Shown here: piece by piece, positions 18,019-27,062 of the stretch
Layout: the number at the start of each line of letters is the position of its first letter
Position numbering within the stretch: the first letter of the stretch is position 1
NCBI RefSeq assembly: GCF_045689235.1
Contig: NZ_CP136864.1
Span: forward strand, 62,001-126,000
Direction of reading: 5' to 3'
DNA from: Congregibacter variabilis
Lineage (GTDB): Bacteria > Pseudomonadota > Gammaproteobacteria > Pseudomonadales > Halieaceae
DNA length: 64,000 bases
Position numbers and translations under genes: made by a program
The notes under the pieces: generated by a model
Databases searched by the model: none
The model's input: only the letters and a program-made list of their open reading frames with translations
What the model was told of the DNA's origin: nothing

Positions 18019-19157
18019 TGTATTTGATCAGCGGAGCGGAATGCTTTGATCCATCTCCGCGAGGACAGGTCGATGTTCTGGTTGCCGGTGGCCAAGTCAT
18101 TGCCATTGTTGAACCTGGCACCTTAAACGTTGATGCCGAGCAGATCGATGCGAGGGGCAAGATACTTGTGCCGGGTCTGGTGGACGCACTCACCCACCCC
18201 TGCGGGGGCGGAGGCGAGGGTGGCTTTGGCAATCGGACCGCAGAGATCGATGTTGAAACATTTGTTCGCGCCGGCGTTAGCGCCCCAGTGGGAGCTTTGG
18301 GTACCGACTCCATTGGACGCTCGCTGGATGTGTTGTACGGCAATGTTATGGGGATGCGGACCCAGGGTTTAAACGCCTTCATGTTAAGCGGAGCTTACCG
18401 GGTGCCTGCGCCAAGCCTTACCGGCGATATTGCCCGGGATATTTATCTGGTGGCTCCGGTAGTCGGTGTCGGAGAGGTGGCGATTGCTGATCACCGCGGA
18501 ACACAGCCGACCGCTCAGGAGCTACGCCGTCTCGCTGCAGAAACGCAGCTTGGAGGCATTCTCGGCGGAGAGGGAGGGACGGTGCTGGTGCACGTCGGTG
18601 CCGGCGATTCACGGCTCGCATTGCTGCGCGAGGCTATCGAGGGCAGTGACCTTGCTCCCTCCGTTTTATATCCCACGCATGTTAATCGCTCGACTGCATT
18701 GCTGGATGAGGCGGCTGACTGGGCGCTGCGCGGTGGCTTTGTCGACATCACGGTATCGACCACCAAGGAGCTCATCGCTGCGGGCGATATCACTGCCGAG
18801 CAGGCACTGCGGCGATTGCTGGAAGCCGGTGCCCCTGCAGAGAAAATTACAATGTCTTCAGACGCTGGAGGTTCTCTGCCGGTGTACGTCGATGGGGAAC
18901 TTGTGGGCCTTACTGCGGCATCCCCGGGCTCCTTGAGCGATCTTCTGCGGGCCTTATTTGCGGATCATGCCGATCTCTTTCCTTTGGCCCTTGCGGCAAT
19001 GACGCGCAACCCGGCGTCCGCCCTGCGTCTGAATGCGGCGGGAGAAATTAGGGAAGGAACTCGAGCCGATTTGCTGCTGCTGGACCCGGCACACGGCGTA
19101 GACTCCCTGATGTGCGGCGGCAATTGGTTGCTGCGTCATGGTGAGTATTTGAACTAG
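18018..19157 (+). CDS. iadA: Isoaspartyl dipeptidase (IadA-like) amidohydrolase with altered metal site
   Basis: A 379-residue amidohydrolase homologous to E. coli IadA, which cleaves beta-aspartyl dipeptides. Here it would split beta-Asp-Arg released by cyanophycinase into Asp and Arg. Homology is clear through GTDSIGRS, ILGGEGGTVLVH, PTHVNR and SSDAGGS. Conserved ligands seen are H192, H221, D282 and H60. Two expected ligands differ: the first His of the HxH motif is L58, and the Lys normally carboxylated to bridge two zincs is E153 (in VGEVAIADHR). This suggests a one-metal site like that of E. coli NagA, or a changed substrate. It is third in the cph operon, translationally coupled to the Mur paralog. 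Confidence 0.88.
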   Translation: MYLISGAECFDPSPRGQVDVLVAGGQVIAIVEPGTLNVDAEQIDARGKILVPGLVDALTHPCGGGGEGGFGNRTAEIDVETFVRAGVSAPVGALGTDSIGRSLDVLYGNVMGMRTQGLNAFMLSGAYRVPAPSLTGDIARDIYLVAPVVGVGEVAIADHRGTQPTAQELRRLAAETQLGGILGGEGGTVLVHVGAGDSRLALLREAIEGSDLAPSVLYPTHVNRSTALLDEAADWALRGGFVDITVSTTKELIAAGDITAEQALRRLLEAGAPAEKITMSSDAGGSLPVYVDGELVGLTAASPGSLSDLLRALFADHADLFPLALAAMTRNPASALRLNAAGEIREGTRADLLLLDPAHGVDSLMCGGNWLLRHGEYLN

Positions 19158-19326
19158 CTGAAACCGCCTAAATGGTACTTTGCCCGATCCCCTGATTTAT
19201 CGTGGCTTTTCAGCTACCATTGTTTGATCGCACCGGCTGACCGTGCGTCAACATCGTCAGCAAAAAATCGTAAAGCCCCGACGACTTTACGTAATGACAA
19301 GCAAACGTGCTGACGGATGGCTGACA

Positions 19327-20634
19327 ATGAACTTTGACAATTTAGGTCTTTTGCCGGATCTGGTGAAAGCGGTTAACGACCGCGGCTATAGCCAGCCAAC
19401 CCCCATTCAAATCAAATCGATACCGCTGGTGCTCGACGGTCAGGATATCCTCGCGGCTGCACAAACGGGCACCGGTAAGACTGCGGCCTTTGTTTTGCCC
19501 ATTCTTCAGCGTTTGGCTTTTGTCGGTCTAGCGCGACGGAAGCAGGTACGGACTTTGATTCTCACGCCGACCCGAGAGCTTGCATCCCAGGTACACGAGT
19601 CCGTGGAGACCTACGGCCATTATCTGGATTTGCGCAGTGCAGTGGTGTTTGGCGGTGTACGAGCCGAGCCCCAGATTGCCGCACTGGAACGGGGGGTGGA
19701 TACCCTGGTAGCGACGCCAGGCAGACTTCTGGATCTTGCGCAACGCGGTGCGGTGGATTTCAGTGCTCTGGAAGTGCTGGTTCTCGATGAGGCCGACCGC
19801 ATGCTGGACATGGGCTTCATTCATGATATCCGAAGAATCGTGGAGCAGCTGCCGAAAAACCGGCAAACGCTGATGTTCTCGGCAACCTTCTCCAAGGAAA
19901 TACGCTTGCTCGCCGGCCAGTATCTGGTTGATGCGGTTAGCGTGGAGGTGGCGCCTGCCAATAGCACAACGGAACTGGTCGACCAAATGGCGTATCCGGT
20001 AGATCCGAGCCGCAAGACAGACTTGCTGATTCATCTGCTCAATGAGCGACAGTGGTCTCAGGTACTGGTTTTTTGTCGCACTAAACATGGGGCCAATCAA
20101 CTTTCCAAGAAGTTGCTCGAGGCGGGTTTTGCAGCAGCGCCTATACACGGAAACAAAAGTCAGAACGCAAGGCAGCGCGCCCTGGACGACTTCAAGAGCG
20201 GTAGCTTGCAGTTGTTGGTCGCTACAGATATTGCCGCCCGAGGCTTGGACATCGATCAACTGCCCGAAGTTGTGAACTTTGATTTACCGGCTGTCCCCGA
20301 AGATTATGTGCACAGAATTGGCCGTACAGGACGAGCGGGATCAAGCGGACGCTCGCACTCTTTACTGACTCTCGAGGATGTACCTCTGCTCAAGGGCATC
20401 GAGCGCCTGATTTGCAAGGTAATACCCCGAGTCCAGGTGTCTGGTTTTGAGCCTATCGATACGCCGCCGTCTCCAGGGCAAAGAAACACGGGCGCGAGTG
20501 ACAAGCGCCAGACGGCACCGGTGAGTCGAGCGCCCGAGCAGATGGCTCGGCGCAGTCGTGGATCTGCAGATGAATCGCACAATACCCTGAAACACCGCTT
20601 CAACACTCCTAAAAAAACCGGCTCCGTAGGCTAA
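19327..20634 (+). CDS. rhlE: DEAD-box ATP-dependent RNA helicase, RhlE type
   Basis: A 435-residue helicase with motif Q (SQPTPIQ), Walker A AQTGTGKT, PTRELA, TPGRLLD, DEAD, SAT, and the second RecA domain ending HRIGRTGRAG. The ~70-residue basic tail after the helicase core is typical of RhlE-class proteins, which remodel rRNA and mRNA in the cytoplasm. Family N-termini begin MNFDNLGL or similar, so I use ATG 19327 rather than the in-frame ATGs at 19243 and 19294. It is separated from the cyanophycin operon by 169 bases and appears to be transcribed alone. Confidence 0.93.
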   Translation: MNFDNLGLLPDLVKAVNDRGYSQPTPIQIKSIPLVLDGQDILAAAQTGTGKTAAFVLPILQRLAFVGLARRKQVRTLILTPTRELASQVHESVETYGHYLDLRSAVVFGGVRAEPQIAALERGVDTLVATPGRLLDLAQRGAVDFSALEVLVLDEADRMLDMGFIHDIRRIVEQLPKNRQTLMFSATFSKEIRLLAGQYLVDAVSVEVAPANSTTELVDQMAYPVDPSRKTDLLIHLLNERQWSQVLVFCRTKHGANQLSKKLLEAGFAAAPIHGNKSQNARQRALDDFKSGSLQLLVATDIAARGLDIDQLPEVVNFDLPAVPEDYVHRIGRTGRAGSSGRSHSLLTLEDVPLLKGIERLICKVIPRVQVSGFEPIDTPPSPGQRNTGASDKRQTAPVSRAPEQMARRSRGSADESHNTLKHRFNTPKKTGSVG

Positions 20635-20697
20635 GTTTTCCCGCGCTCGTATATGTGTTTTACTTTGTGATTGTTGCTTAATTACTGGAGTAAATAC

Positions 20698-21804
20698 ATG
20701 AAGACACGTGCGGCAGTCGCGCTGGGCGCAGGCAGGCCTCTAGAAGTGATGGAGGTTGATCTTGAGGGCCCACGAGCGGGAGAAGTCCTGGTCGAGATCA
20801 AGGCGACCGGTGTGTGTCATACCGATGCTTTCACGCTGTCCGGGGATGACCCTGAGGGCGCCTTCCCTGCAATTCTTGGACACGAAGGTGCTGGAGTGGT
20901 TGTAGAAACCGGCCCTGGTGTCAAAGGCCTGGAGCCCGGTGATCATGTTATTCCTCTCTATACACCGGAATGTCGCGAATGTGACTTCTGCCTGAATCCA
21001 AAAACGAATCTTTGCCAGGCCATCCGGGAAACCCAAGGGCAGGGCGTTATGCCGGATGGCAGTAGTCGTTTTTCTTTAGATGGCAAGCCCTTGCTGCACT
21101 ACATGGGTTGCTCAACGTTTTCTAACTACACGGTGCTTCCGGAAATCGCCTTGGCAAAAGTTCGCAAGGACGCCCCTTTCGAGAAAATCTGCTACGTCGG
21201 CTGTGGGGTAACTACAGGAATTGGCGCGGTAGCATTCACCATGAACGTTGAAGCCGGAGCTACCGTCGCCGTGTTTGGTTTGGGCGGGATTGGACTCAAT
21301 GTTGTGCAGGGCGCTCGTATGGTTGGCGCATCGCGGATCATCGGTGTTGATCTGAACCCTGACCGGGAAGCCCTGGGTCGTCAGTTTGGTATGACAGAGT
21401 TCGTGAATCCCAGCGAAGTCGACGACATTGTGGGTCACCTGGTAGAAATTACCGGGGGCGGTGTGGACTACAGTTTTGAATGTATTGGTAACGTCAACGT
21501 GATGCGTCAGGCACTGGAGTGTTGCCACAAGGGCTGGGGGCAGAGCTGCATCGTTGGTGTGGCAGGGGCAGGAAAAGAAATCTCCACTCGGCCATTCCAA
21601 CTGGTCACAGGACGGAGTTGGCGCGGTACAGCATTTGGCGGTGCTCGCGGTAGAACCGATGTGCCGCGTATTGTTGATTGGTATATGGATGGTCGTATAA
21701 ATATCGATGATTTGATCACCCACACCATGCCGTTGGACGAGATCAACACTGCCTTCGATTTGATGCATGCGGGCGAGAGCATACGCTCCGTCGTGCTGTA
21801 CTGA
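20698..21804 (+). CDS. frmA: S-(hydroxymethyl)glutathione dehydrogenase / class III alcohol dehydrogenase
   Basis: A 368-residue zinc-dependent enzyme that oxidises S-hydroxymethylglutathione to S-formylglutathione with NAD+, the first enzymatic step of glutathione-dependent formaldehyde removal. Visible features are the catalytic zinc ligands in TGVCHTDAF and LGHEGAG, the four-Cys structural zinc cluster in PECRECDFCLNPKTNLC, and the Rossmann motif VFGLGGIGLNVV. The start at ATG 20698 has GGAG eight bases upstream. The S-formylglutathione hydrolase gene begins 7 bases after its stop, so the two form an operon completing formaldehyde oxidation to formate. Confidence 0.95.
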   Translation: MKTRAAVALGAGRPLEVMEVDLEGPRAGEVLVEIKATGVCHTDAFTLSGDDPEGAFPAILGHEGAGVVVETGPGVKGLEPGDHVIPLYTPECRECDFCLNPKTNLCQAIRETQGQGVMPDGSSRFSLDGKPLLHYMGCSTFSNYTVLPEIALAKVRKDAPFEKICYVGCGVTTGIGAVAFTMNVEAGATVAVFGLGGIGLNVVQGARMVGASRIIGVDLNPDREALGRQFGMTEFVNPSEVDDIVGHLVEITGGGVDYSFECIGNVNVMRQALECCHKGWGQSCIVGVAGAGKEISTRPFQLVTGRSWRGTAFGGARGRTDVPRIVDWYMDGRINIDDLITHTMPLDEINTAFDLMHAGESIRSVVLY

Positions 21805-21811
21805 GCAAGAC

Positions 21812-22651
21812 ATGCAATTAGTTGCATCTATAAAGAGTTTTGCTGGCCAGCAGCTGCGCTTTGAGCATCGCTCGACAGTACTGAATTGCGACATGCACTT
21901 TTCGCTGTATCTGCCCCCGCAGGCCGAGACTGGCGCTGTGCCGCTGTTGACCTGGTTATCTGGTTTGACCTGCACCGATGAAAACTTTGTGCAAAAAGCC
22001 TGCGCGCAACGCGCGGCTGCCGAGCATGGCGTGGCAATTCTCGCCCCTGACACCAGTCCCCGGGGAGAGAGTGTTGCTGACGATCCCGACGGAAGCTGGG
22101 ACATGGGCTTGGGTGCTGGTTTTTATGTCAACGCTACGCAGGCTCCCTGGGCTGAGCATTACCGTATGTACGATTACGTTCTTGAGGAACTCCCTGCACT
22201 TGTCGCTGCCCAGCACCCCGTGGATCTTTCGCGGCAGAGCATTTTTGGACACTCCATGGGTGGTCATGGGGCTTTGACCATTGCCTTGAAAAACCCCCAG
22301 AGGTACCGCAGCATGTCGGCGTTTGCACCCATCTGCGCTCCGCTGGAGTGTCCCTGGGGCCATAAAGCGTTTGCCGGTTATCTGGGCGAAGACCGTCAGC
22401 GCTGGGCAGAGCACGATAGTTGCACTTTGGTTCGTGGTGCCACGCAGCACTTACCCATGCTGGTAGATCAGGGCTCTGCAGACAGCTTCCTTCAGGAGCA
22501 GTTAAAGACACCGCTTTTGGAGTCCGCCTGCGCCGAGAGTGGCTATCCGGCGATGATTCGTATGCAGGAAGCTTACGACCACAGTTACTTTTTTATTGCC
22601 AGCTTTATGGATGAGCACGTCGCATTTCACGCGGGACACTGCAAGAGCTAA
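21812..22651 (+). CDS. fghA: S-formylglutathione hydrolase
   Basis: A 279-residue alpha/beta hydrolase of the esterase D family. It hydrolyses S-formylglutathione to formate and glutathione. The nucleophile elbow GHSMGGHGAL is present, preceded by the typical LSGLTCTDENF oxyanion region and APDTSPRG; the catalytic Asp (in LVDQGSADSFL) and His (AYDHSYFF) follow in the expected order. ATG 21812 gives the usual family N-terminus; earlier in-frame starts lie inside frmA. Adjacent to frmA on the same strand with 7 bases between, and therefore almost certainly its partner. Confidence 0.94.
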   Translation: MQLVASIKSFAGQQLRFEHRSTVLNCDMHFSLYLPPQAETGAVPLLTWLSGLTCTDENFVQKACAQRAAAEHGVAILAPDTSPRGESVADDPDGSWDMGLGAGFYVNATQAPWAEHYRMYDYVLEELPALVAAQHPVDLSRQSIFGHSMGGHGALTIALKNPQRYRSMSAFAPICAPLECPWGHKAFAGYLGEDRQRWAEHDSCTLVRGATQHLPMLVDQGSADSFLQEQLKTPLLESACAESGYPAMIRMQEAYDHSYFFIASFMDEHVAFHAGHCKS

Positions 22652-22784
22652 AACCCAGCTGAGCGGCGGTGAAACCTACGCTCTGTCCTGTGCCCGGGCC
22701 TCGCGGGGCTGCTCACAGAAGTGCTTTCAAGAGCTGGTCCTGACGCCTCTGAGGCACTGTCATTTACGGTCTATTTTGCTAAAT

Positions 22785-22841
22785 CCCCGGGTCATTGAGT
22801 GACCGGGGTAGCGCCGTCAGTATCCGGTTCCCCGGTTTTTT
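22785..22841 (+). promoter_or_regulatory. Candidate attenuator with competing hairpins ahead of the thiolase gene
   Basis: CCGGGG at 22803-22808 can pair with CCCCGG at 22830-22835, which is followed directly by six T residues (22836-22841), a terminator-like arrangement ending 16 bases before the thiolase ATG. The same GGGG can instead pair upstream, CCCCGGGTCA (22785-22794) with TGACCGGGG (22800-22808), which would prevent the terminator. This could be an attenuator for the fatty-acid oxidation genes or simply the terminator of the formaldehyde operon. The remaining 22652-22784 shows no gene. Confidence 0.45.
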
Positions 22842-22857
22842 ATCCAGGAGTTTTACC

Positions 22858-24066
22858 ATGCCTCATTCCGCTTTTATCTACGACGCCGTCCGAACCCCTC
22901 GAAGCAAGGGTAAGCCCGGTGGTAGCCTCCACGAGGTTAAGCCTATCGATCTGGGCGCAGGCCTCTTGCGGGCGCTGCAGAAGCGCCATGATCTGGACAC
23001 CAGCTACGTCGATGATGTGGTGATGGGATGTGTTACGCCCATCGGTGAGCAGGGCTCAGACATCGCAAAAATGTTGGTACAGAACGCCGACTGGGATGAG
23101 TCCGTCGCGGGGGTTCAGTTGGACCGCTTTTGTGCATCGGGTCTGGAAGCTGTGAATATAGCAGCGCAAAAAGTAGCTTCGGGTTGGGAAGACCTGGTGG
23201 TGGCCGGCGGTATCGAATCCATGTCCAGAGTGCCCATGGGCTCTAACGGCGGCCCCATGAGCTCCGATCCTGCTTTTGCCGCTAAAACCGGATTTGTACC
23301 GCAGGGCATTGGTGCGGACACGATTGCTACGCTAGCTCGCTGGAGCCGCGAAGATGTCGACCGCTTTGCGGTGGAGTCTCAACGTCGTGCAGCCCACGCC
23401 AGAGACAACGGCTACTTTGATAAGTCCGTAGTCCCGGTTTGCGATGAGTCTGGTCTGCCAATTCTTGAAAAAGATGACTTTATTAAGCCCGGTACGACCA
23501 TCGAAACGCTTGGGGGGCTCAATGCTTCCTTTGAGATGATCGGTCAGTTTGGCTTCGATGATGTGATCCTGCGCAAGTATCCAATGTTGGACCATATTGA
23601 TCACGTACATACGCCGGGTAACTCCTCGGGCATCGTCGACGGCTCCAGTGCGGTACTTATTGGCAGTGAAAAGGCGGGTAAAGATCTTGGATTGACGCCT
23701 CGAGCCCGTATTGTCGCTACAGCTGTGCTGGCAACCGATCCTGTGATCATGCTCACCGGCCCTGGTCCTGCCGCCAAAAAATGTCTTGAAAGAGCAGGCA
23801 TGAAGAAAGAAGACATCGATCTTTGGGAGATCAACGAGGCCTTTGCATCTGTGGCCCTGCGCTACATGCAGGACCTGGGTATTGATCACGAGGTGACTAA
23901 CGTGAATGGCGGTGCTATCGCCATGGGGCACCCACTTGGGGCGACTGGAGCGATGCTCGTGAGCATTATGCTCGACGAACTGGAGCGTCGTGATTTGCGC
24001 CGCGGCATGTTGAGCCTTTGCGTAGGCGGCGGCATGGGTATCTCCACCATCATTGAGCGCGTTTAA
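22858..24066 (+). CDS. Acetyl-CoA C-acyltransferase (thiolase), FadA/FadI type
   Basis: A 402-residue thiolase that cleaves 3-ketoacyl-CoA with CoA in the last step of beta-oxidation. The nucleophile Cys92 lies in DRFCASGLEAV, the catalytic His358 in AMGHPLGATG and the second Cys388 in SLCVGGGMG, all at their usual places. ATG 22858 follows CAGGAG; an in-frame start 63 bases upstream overlaps the hairpin region and is unlikely. The multifunctional FadB/J-like gene starts 27 bases downstream, and an SDR dehydrogenase follows, so this is a beta-oxidation operon. Acetyl-CoA acetyltransferase activity in the synthetic direction is also possible. Confidence 0.93.
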   Translation: MPHSAFIYDAVRTPRSKGKPGGSLHEVKPIDLGAGLLRALQKRHDLDTSYVDDVVMGCVTPIGEQGSDIAKMLVQNADWDESVAGVQLDRFCASGLEAVNIAAQKVASGWEDLVVAGGIESMSRVPMGSNGGPMSSDPAFAAKTGFVPQGIGADTIATLARWSREDVDRFAVESQRRAAHARDNGYFDKSVVPVCDESGLPILEKDDFIKPGTTIETLGGLNASFEMIGQFGFDDVILRKYPMLDHIDHVHTPGNSSGIVDGSSAVLIGSEKAGKDLGLTPRARIVATAVLATDPVIMLTGPGPAAKKCLERAGMKKEDIDLWEINEAFASVALRYMQDLGIDHEVTNVNGGAIAMGHPLGATGAMLVSIMLDELERRDLRRGMLSLCVGGGMGISTIIERV

Positions 24067-24093
24067 GCCACAGTTGCTGTAAGGATTTAACAT

Positions 24094-26241
24094 ATGACTA
24101 TGCACTACGAAAAAGATGCTGACGGCATCGTAACTGTGACCATGGATATGAGCGGTCCGGTCAACGCTATGAACGCTGAATTCCGTCAGGACTTCGGGGC
24201 CATTGTAGATAAGCTGGAGGCAGAGGACGGCCTGAACGGCGTGGTAATTGCTTCAGCCAAAAAGGTGTTCTTTGCAGGTGGTGATCTTAATGATTTGGTG
24301 GCGGTAACCCCGGAGCGCCTCGGCGAGTTCATGGAAGGCATTGTGGCCATGAAAGCCACCCTGCGCCGTTTTGAGAAACTCCCAGTGCCCACTGTCGCCG
24401 CGATCAACGGCGCTGCACTCGGTGGCGGTTATGAGTTGTGTCTGGTATGCAATCATCGCATTGCCTGGAATCATAAGTCGGTACAGCTTGGCCTGCCGGA
24501 AGTCACTTTAGGCTTGCTTCCCGGCGGTGGTGGTGTGGTTCGTTTGACCAAGCTGCTGAGCTTTGAAAAGGCCGCGCCATTTTTGCTTGAAGGCAAGCGT
24601 GTTCCGCCAGTACAAGCCCTGGATGCAGGAATGATCCACGAGCTGGTGGCGGATCGAGAGAACCTTGTTCCAAAGGCTAAAGAGTGGATTCTTGCCAACA
24701 AAGATAATGCTGATGCTGCGATTCAGCCTTATGACCAAAAGGGCTACAAGATTCCTGGTGGAGGCATTACCTCACCCAAGATCGTACAGGCGATTACCGG
24801 CGCGACAGCTATGCTCACGCAAAAGACTCGTGGCCTGTTGCCAGCGCCAGCGAAGATTTTGGATGTTGCGGCGCAAGCGCTGCGCTTGGATCTGGATACA
24901 GCACTGATGGTCGAGTCTCGCGCTTTGGCGGCACTGACTATCACTCCGCAAGCAAAGAATATGATCAGCACATTCTTCTTTGGTCTGAACAAAGTGAATG
25001 GCGGTGCCAGCCGGCCCAAAGATGTGCCCCCTCAGAAGACCGAAAAGCTTGGCGTGCTCGGAGCAGGAATGATGGGGCAGGGGATCGCTTATGTGTCTGC
25101 GATGGCGGGTATCGACGTCGTTCTCAAGGACATCAGTCTTGAAGCCGCGCAAAAGGGCAAAGCGTATTCCGAGAAGTTGCTGGACAAGCGCGTCGAGCGC
25201 GGTCGCATGAGCGCCGAGAAGCGCGATGAGGTTCTGGCACGTATCACGCCCACGGCGACAGATGATGATCTGGCAGGCTGCGATCTCATTATTGAAGCCG
25301 TTTTCGAGAACATACAGCTCAAGCATCAGATTACGGCCCAGCTCGAAGGACAGTTGGCTGAGGGGGGGATTTGGGGTTCCAACACTTCAACCCTGCCCAT
25401 CACACAACTGGCCGAAGGATCCCAAAAGCCCGAGAATTTTGTGGGCATCCATTTCTTCTCCCCGGTAGACAAGATGCCCTTGGTAGAAATCATCGTCGGT
25501 GAGAAGACATCGGATGTAGCTCTGGCGAAAGCCTTTGACTACACCCAGCAAATCAAGAAGACCCCCATCGTTGTCAATGACTCCCTGGGCTTCTTCACGT
25601 CCCGAACCTTCGGTACATACCTGGATGAAGGCGTTCGTTTGCTGGCGGAGGGCGTCCACCCTGTACTCATCGATAATATGGGCAAGGGCGTGGGTATGCC
25701 CGTGGGCCCTCTTGCTGTGTTTGATGAAGTGAGCATGGAGCTGTCTCGCAAAGCACAGGAAACCTGGAAAGAGATGGGTGTAGTGGACAAGTGGGGTGAC
25801 GGCACGGTGCTTCGTCAGGTTATCGATACCATGGTGGTAGAGAATGGCCGCGGAGGCCGACATCACGGCGGCGGTTTTTACGAGTACAGCGAAGATGGCA
25901 GTAAAGCAATTTGGCCGCCTCTTTTTGATCTTTACTACAAGTCTGAGGTTTGTCTGCCTGAGTCCGATATCAAAGATCGTTTGTTATTCCGACAGGTGAT
26001 TGAGGCACTGAAGTGCCGCGAGACAGGCGTGCTGAGATCTGACGAGGATGGCAACATAGGCTCCATCATGGGTATCGGTGCGCCTGTATGGACCGGGGGT
26101 CTGATCCAGTTTGTAGAGACTTACGGTTACGAGCGCTTTGTGAACCGGTGCCGGGAGCTGGAAGCCAGCTATGGCGAGCGATTTGCACCTCCGCAAATCG
26201 CTATAGACCGCGCGGCGAACTCCGATCAGCAGGCGGCTTAA
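24094..26241 (+). CDS. Bifunctional enoyl-CoA hydratase / 3-hydroxyacyl-CoA dehydrogenase (FadB/FadJ type)
   Basis: This 715-residue protein joins an N-terminal crotonase domain (about 1-190) to a 3-hydroxyacyl-CoA dehydrogenase (about 310-600) and C-terminal helical domains. The hydratase half has FFAGGDLNDL and INGAALGGGYELCL, with the catalytic Glu region LPEVTLGLLPGGGG. The dehydrogenase half begins with the NAD motif LGAGMMGQGIAYVSA and has the HFFSP signature and NDSLGFFTSR. It hydrates 2-enoyl-CoA and oxidises the product to 3-ketoacyl-CoA for the adjacent thiolase. The start at ATG 24094 has AAGGA eight bases upstream; a second ATG two codons later is possible. Confidence 0.95.
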   Translation: MTMHYEKDADGIVTVTMDMSGPVNAMNAEFRQDFGAIVDKLEAEDGLNGVVIASAKKVFFAGGDLNDLVAVTPERLGEFMEGIVAMKATLRRFEKLPVPTVAAINGAALGGGYELCLVCNHRIAWNHKSVQLGLPEVTLGLLPGGGGVVRLTKLLSFEKAAPFLLEGKRVPPVQALDAGMIHELVADRENLVPKAKEWILANKDNADAAIQPYDQKGYKIPGGGITSPKIVQAITGATAMLTQKTRGLLPAPAKILDVAAQALRLDLDTALMVESRALAALTITPQAKNMISTFFFGLNKVNGGASRPKDVPPQKTEKLGVLGAGMMGQGIAYVSAMAGIDVVLKDISLEAAQKGKAYSEKLLDKRVERGRMSAEKRDEVLARITPTATDDDLAGCDLIIEAVFENIQLKHQITAQLEGQLAEGGIWGSNTSTLPITQLAEGSQKPENFVGIHFFSPVDKMPLVEIIVGEKTSDVALAKAFDYTQQIKKTPIVVNDSLGFFTSRTFGTYLDEGVRLLAEGVHPVLIDNMGKGVGMPVGPLAVFDEVSMELSRKAQETWKEMGVVDKWGDGTVLRQVIDTMVVENGRGGRHHGGGFYEYSEDGSKAIWPPLFDLYYKSEVCLPESDIKDRLLFRQVIEALKCRETGVLRSDEDGNIGSIMGIGAPVWTGGLIQFVETYGYERFVNRCRELEASYGERFAPPQIAIDRAANSDQQAA

Positions 26242-26291
26242 GCACGGCATTCGATCAACAGAACATGAGCTAATTCAGGAGCAGTAGAACT

Positions 26292-27062
26292 ATGGATATT
26301 AACGGAAAAGTTGCAATCGTAACTGGTGGAGCCTCGGGACTCGGTGAGGCCACAGTGCGTCGCTATCATGCACTGGGCGCCAAAGTGGCGATTTTCGATA
26401 TGAACGAAGCTCGGGGAAATGCGCTGGTAACTGAGCTTGGTGCGGGACTTTTGTATCGCCAGGTGAACGTGGCCGATGAAGACCAGGTGGCGGCTGCTGT
26501 CGCGGCTACGGTTGAAGCCTTCGGCGCAGTCCACATCTGCAACAACTACGCGGGTATCGGCGATGCTGCAAAGACGGTCAGTCGCGGAGAGCCTGTGGAA
26601 CTGGCACGCTTCAAAAAAGTTATCGATGTCAATCTCATTGGCACCTTCAATGTGCTGCGTCTCGCCGCTGCACAAATGGCCAAGCAGGACCCCATCAATG
26701 ATGACGGCGCTCGCGGCGTGATTATTAATACGGCATCAGTTGCGGCCTATGAGGGGCAGATCGGTCAAGCCGCTTATAGCGCGTCCAAGGGTGGAATCGT
26801 GGGTATGACTTTGCCTATTGCCCGAGACCTTGCCTCTTTAGGGATCCGGGTGAACACCATCGCGCCGGGACTTATTCACACGCCGCTATTCGAAAGTCTC
26901 CCTAAAGAGGCTTACGATAGCCTGGCTGCCCAGCCGGTGTTTCCCAAGCGACTCGGTAAACCCGATGAGATTGCACATCTTTCGCAGTACATTGTAGAAA
27001 ATGACTACACCAACGGAGAGACTATCCGAATGGATGGTGCAATCAGAATGCAGCCACGTTAA
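26292..27062 (+). CDS. SDR-family 3-hydroxyacyl-CoA dehydrogenase-like protein
   Basis: A 256-residue short-chain dehydrogenase with a good ribosome binding site (CAGGAG). It shows the cofactor motif TGGASGLGEA and the active site Tyr/Lys in AAYSASKGG, with Ser in INTASVAAYEG. Asp in AIFDMNEA after the second strand predicts NAD(H). It resembles type II 3-hydroxyacyl-CoA dehydrogenases (the HSD17B10 class), which fits its place after the thiolase and FadB/J genes. The usual NNAG motif carries an extra residue (NNYAG), which I have not seen as standard. The last four bases overlap the convergent phosphoribosyltransferase gene. Confidence 0.88.
   Translation: MDINGKVAIVTGGASGLGEATVRRYHALGAKVAIFDMNEARGNALVTELGAGLLYRQVNVADEDQVAAAVAATVEAFGAVHICNNYAGIGDAAKTVSRGEPVELARFKKVIDVNLIGTFNVLRLAAAQMAKQDPINDDGARGVIINTASVAAYEGQIGQAAYSASKGGIVGMTLPIARDLASLGIRVNTIAPGLIHTPLFESLPKEAYDSLAAQPVFPKRLGKPDEIAHLSQYIVENDYTNGETIRMDGAIRMQPR

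Noticed and set aside
19156..19215. Inverted repeat AGCTGAAA/TTTCAGCT after the iadA gene as a terminator
   Set aside because: The loop is about 44 bases long and no T-run follows, so it is not convincing.
21112..22104. 330-codon open frame on the minus strand opposite the formaldehyde genes
   Set aside because: It spans the frmA-fghA junction antisense to two well-supported enzymes and has no family features.
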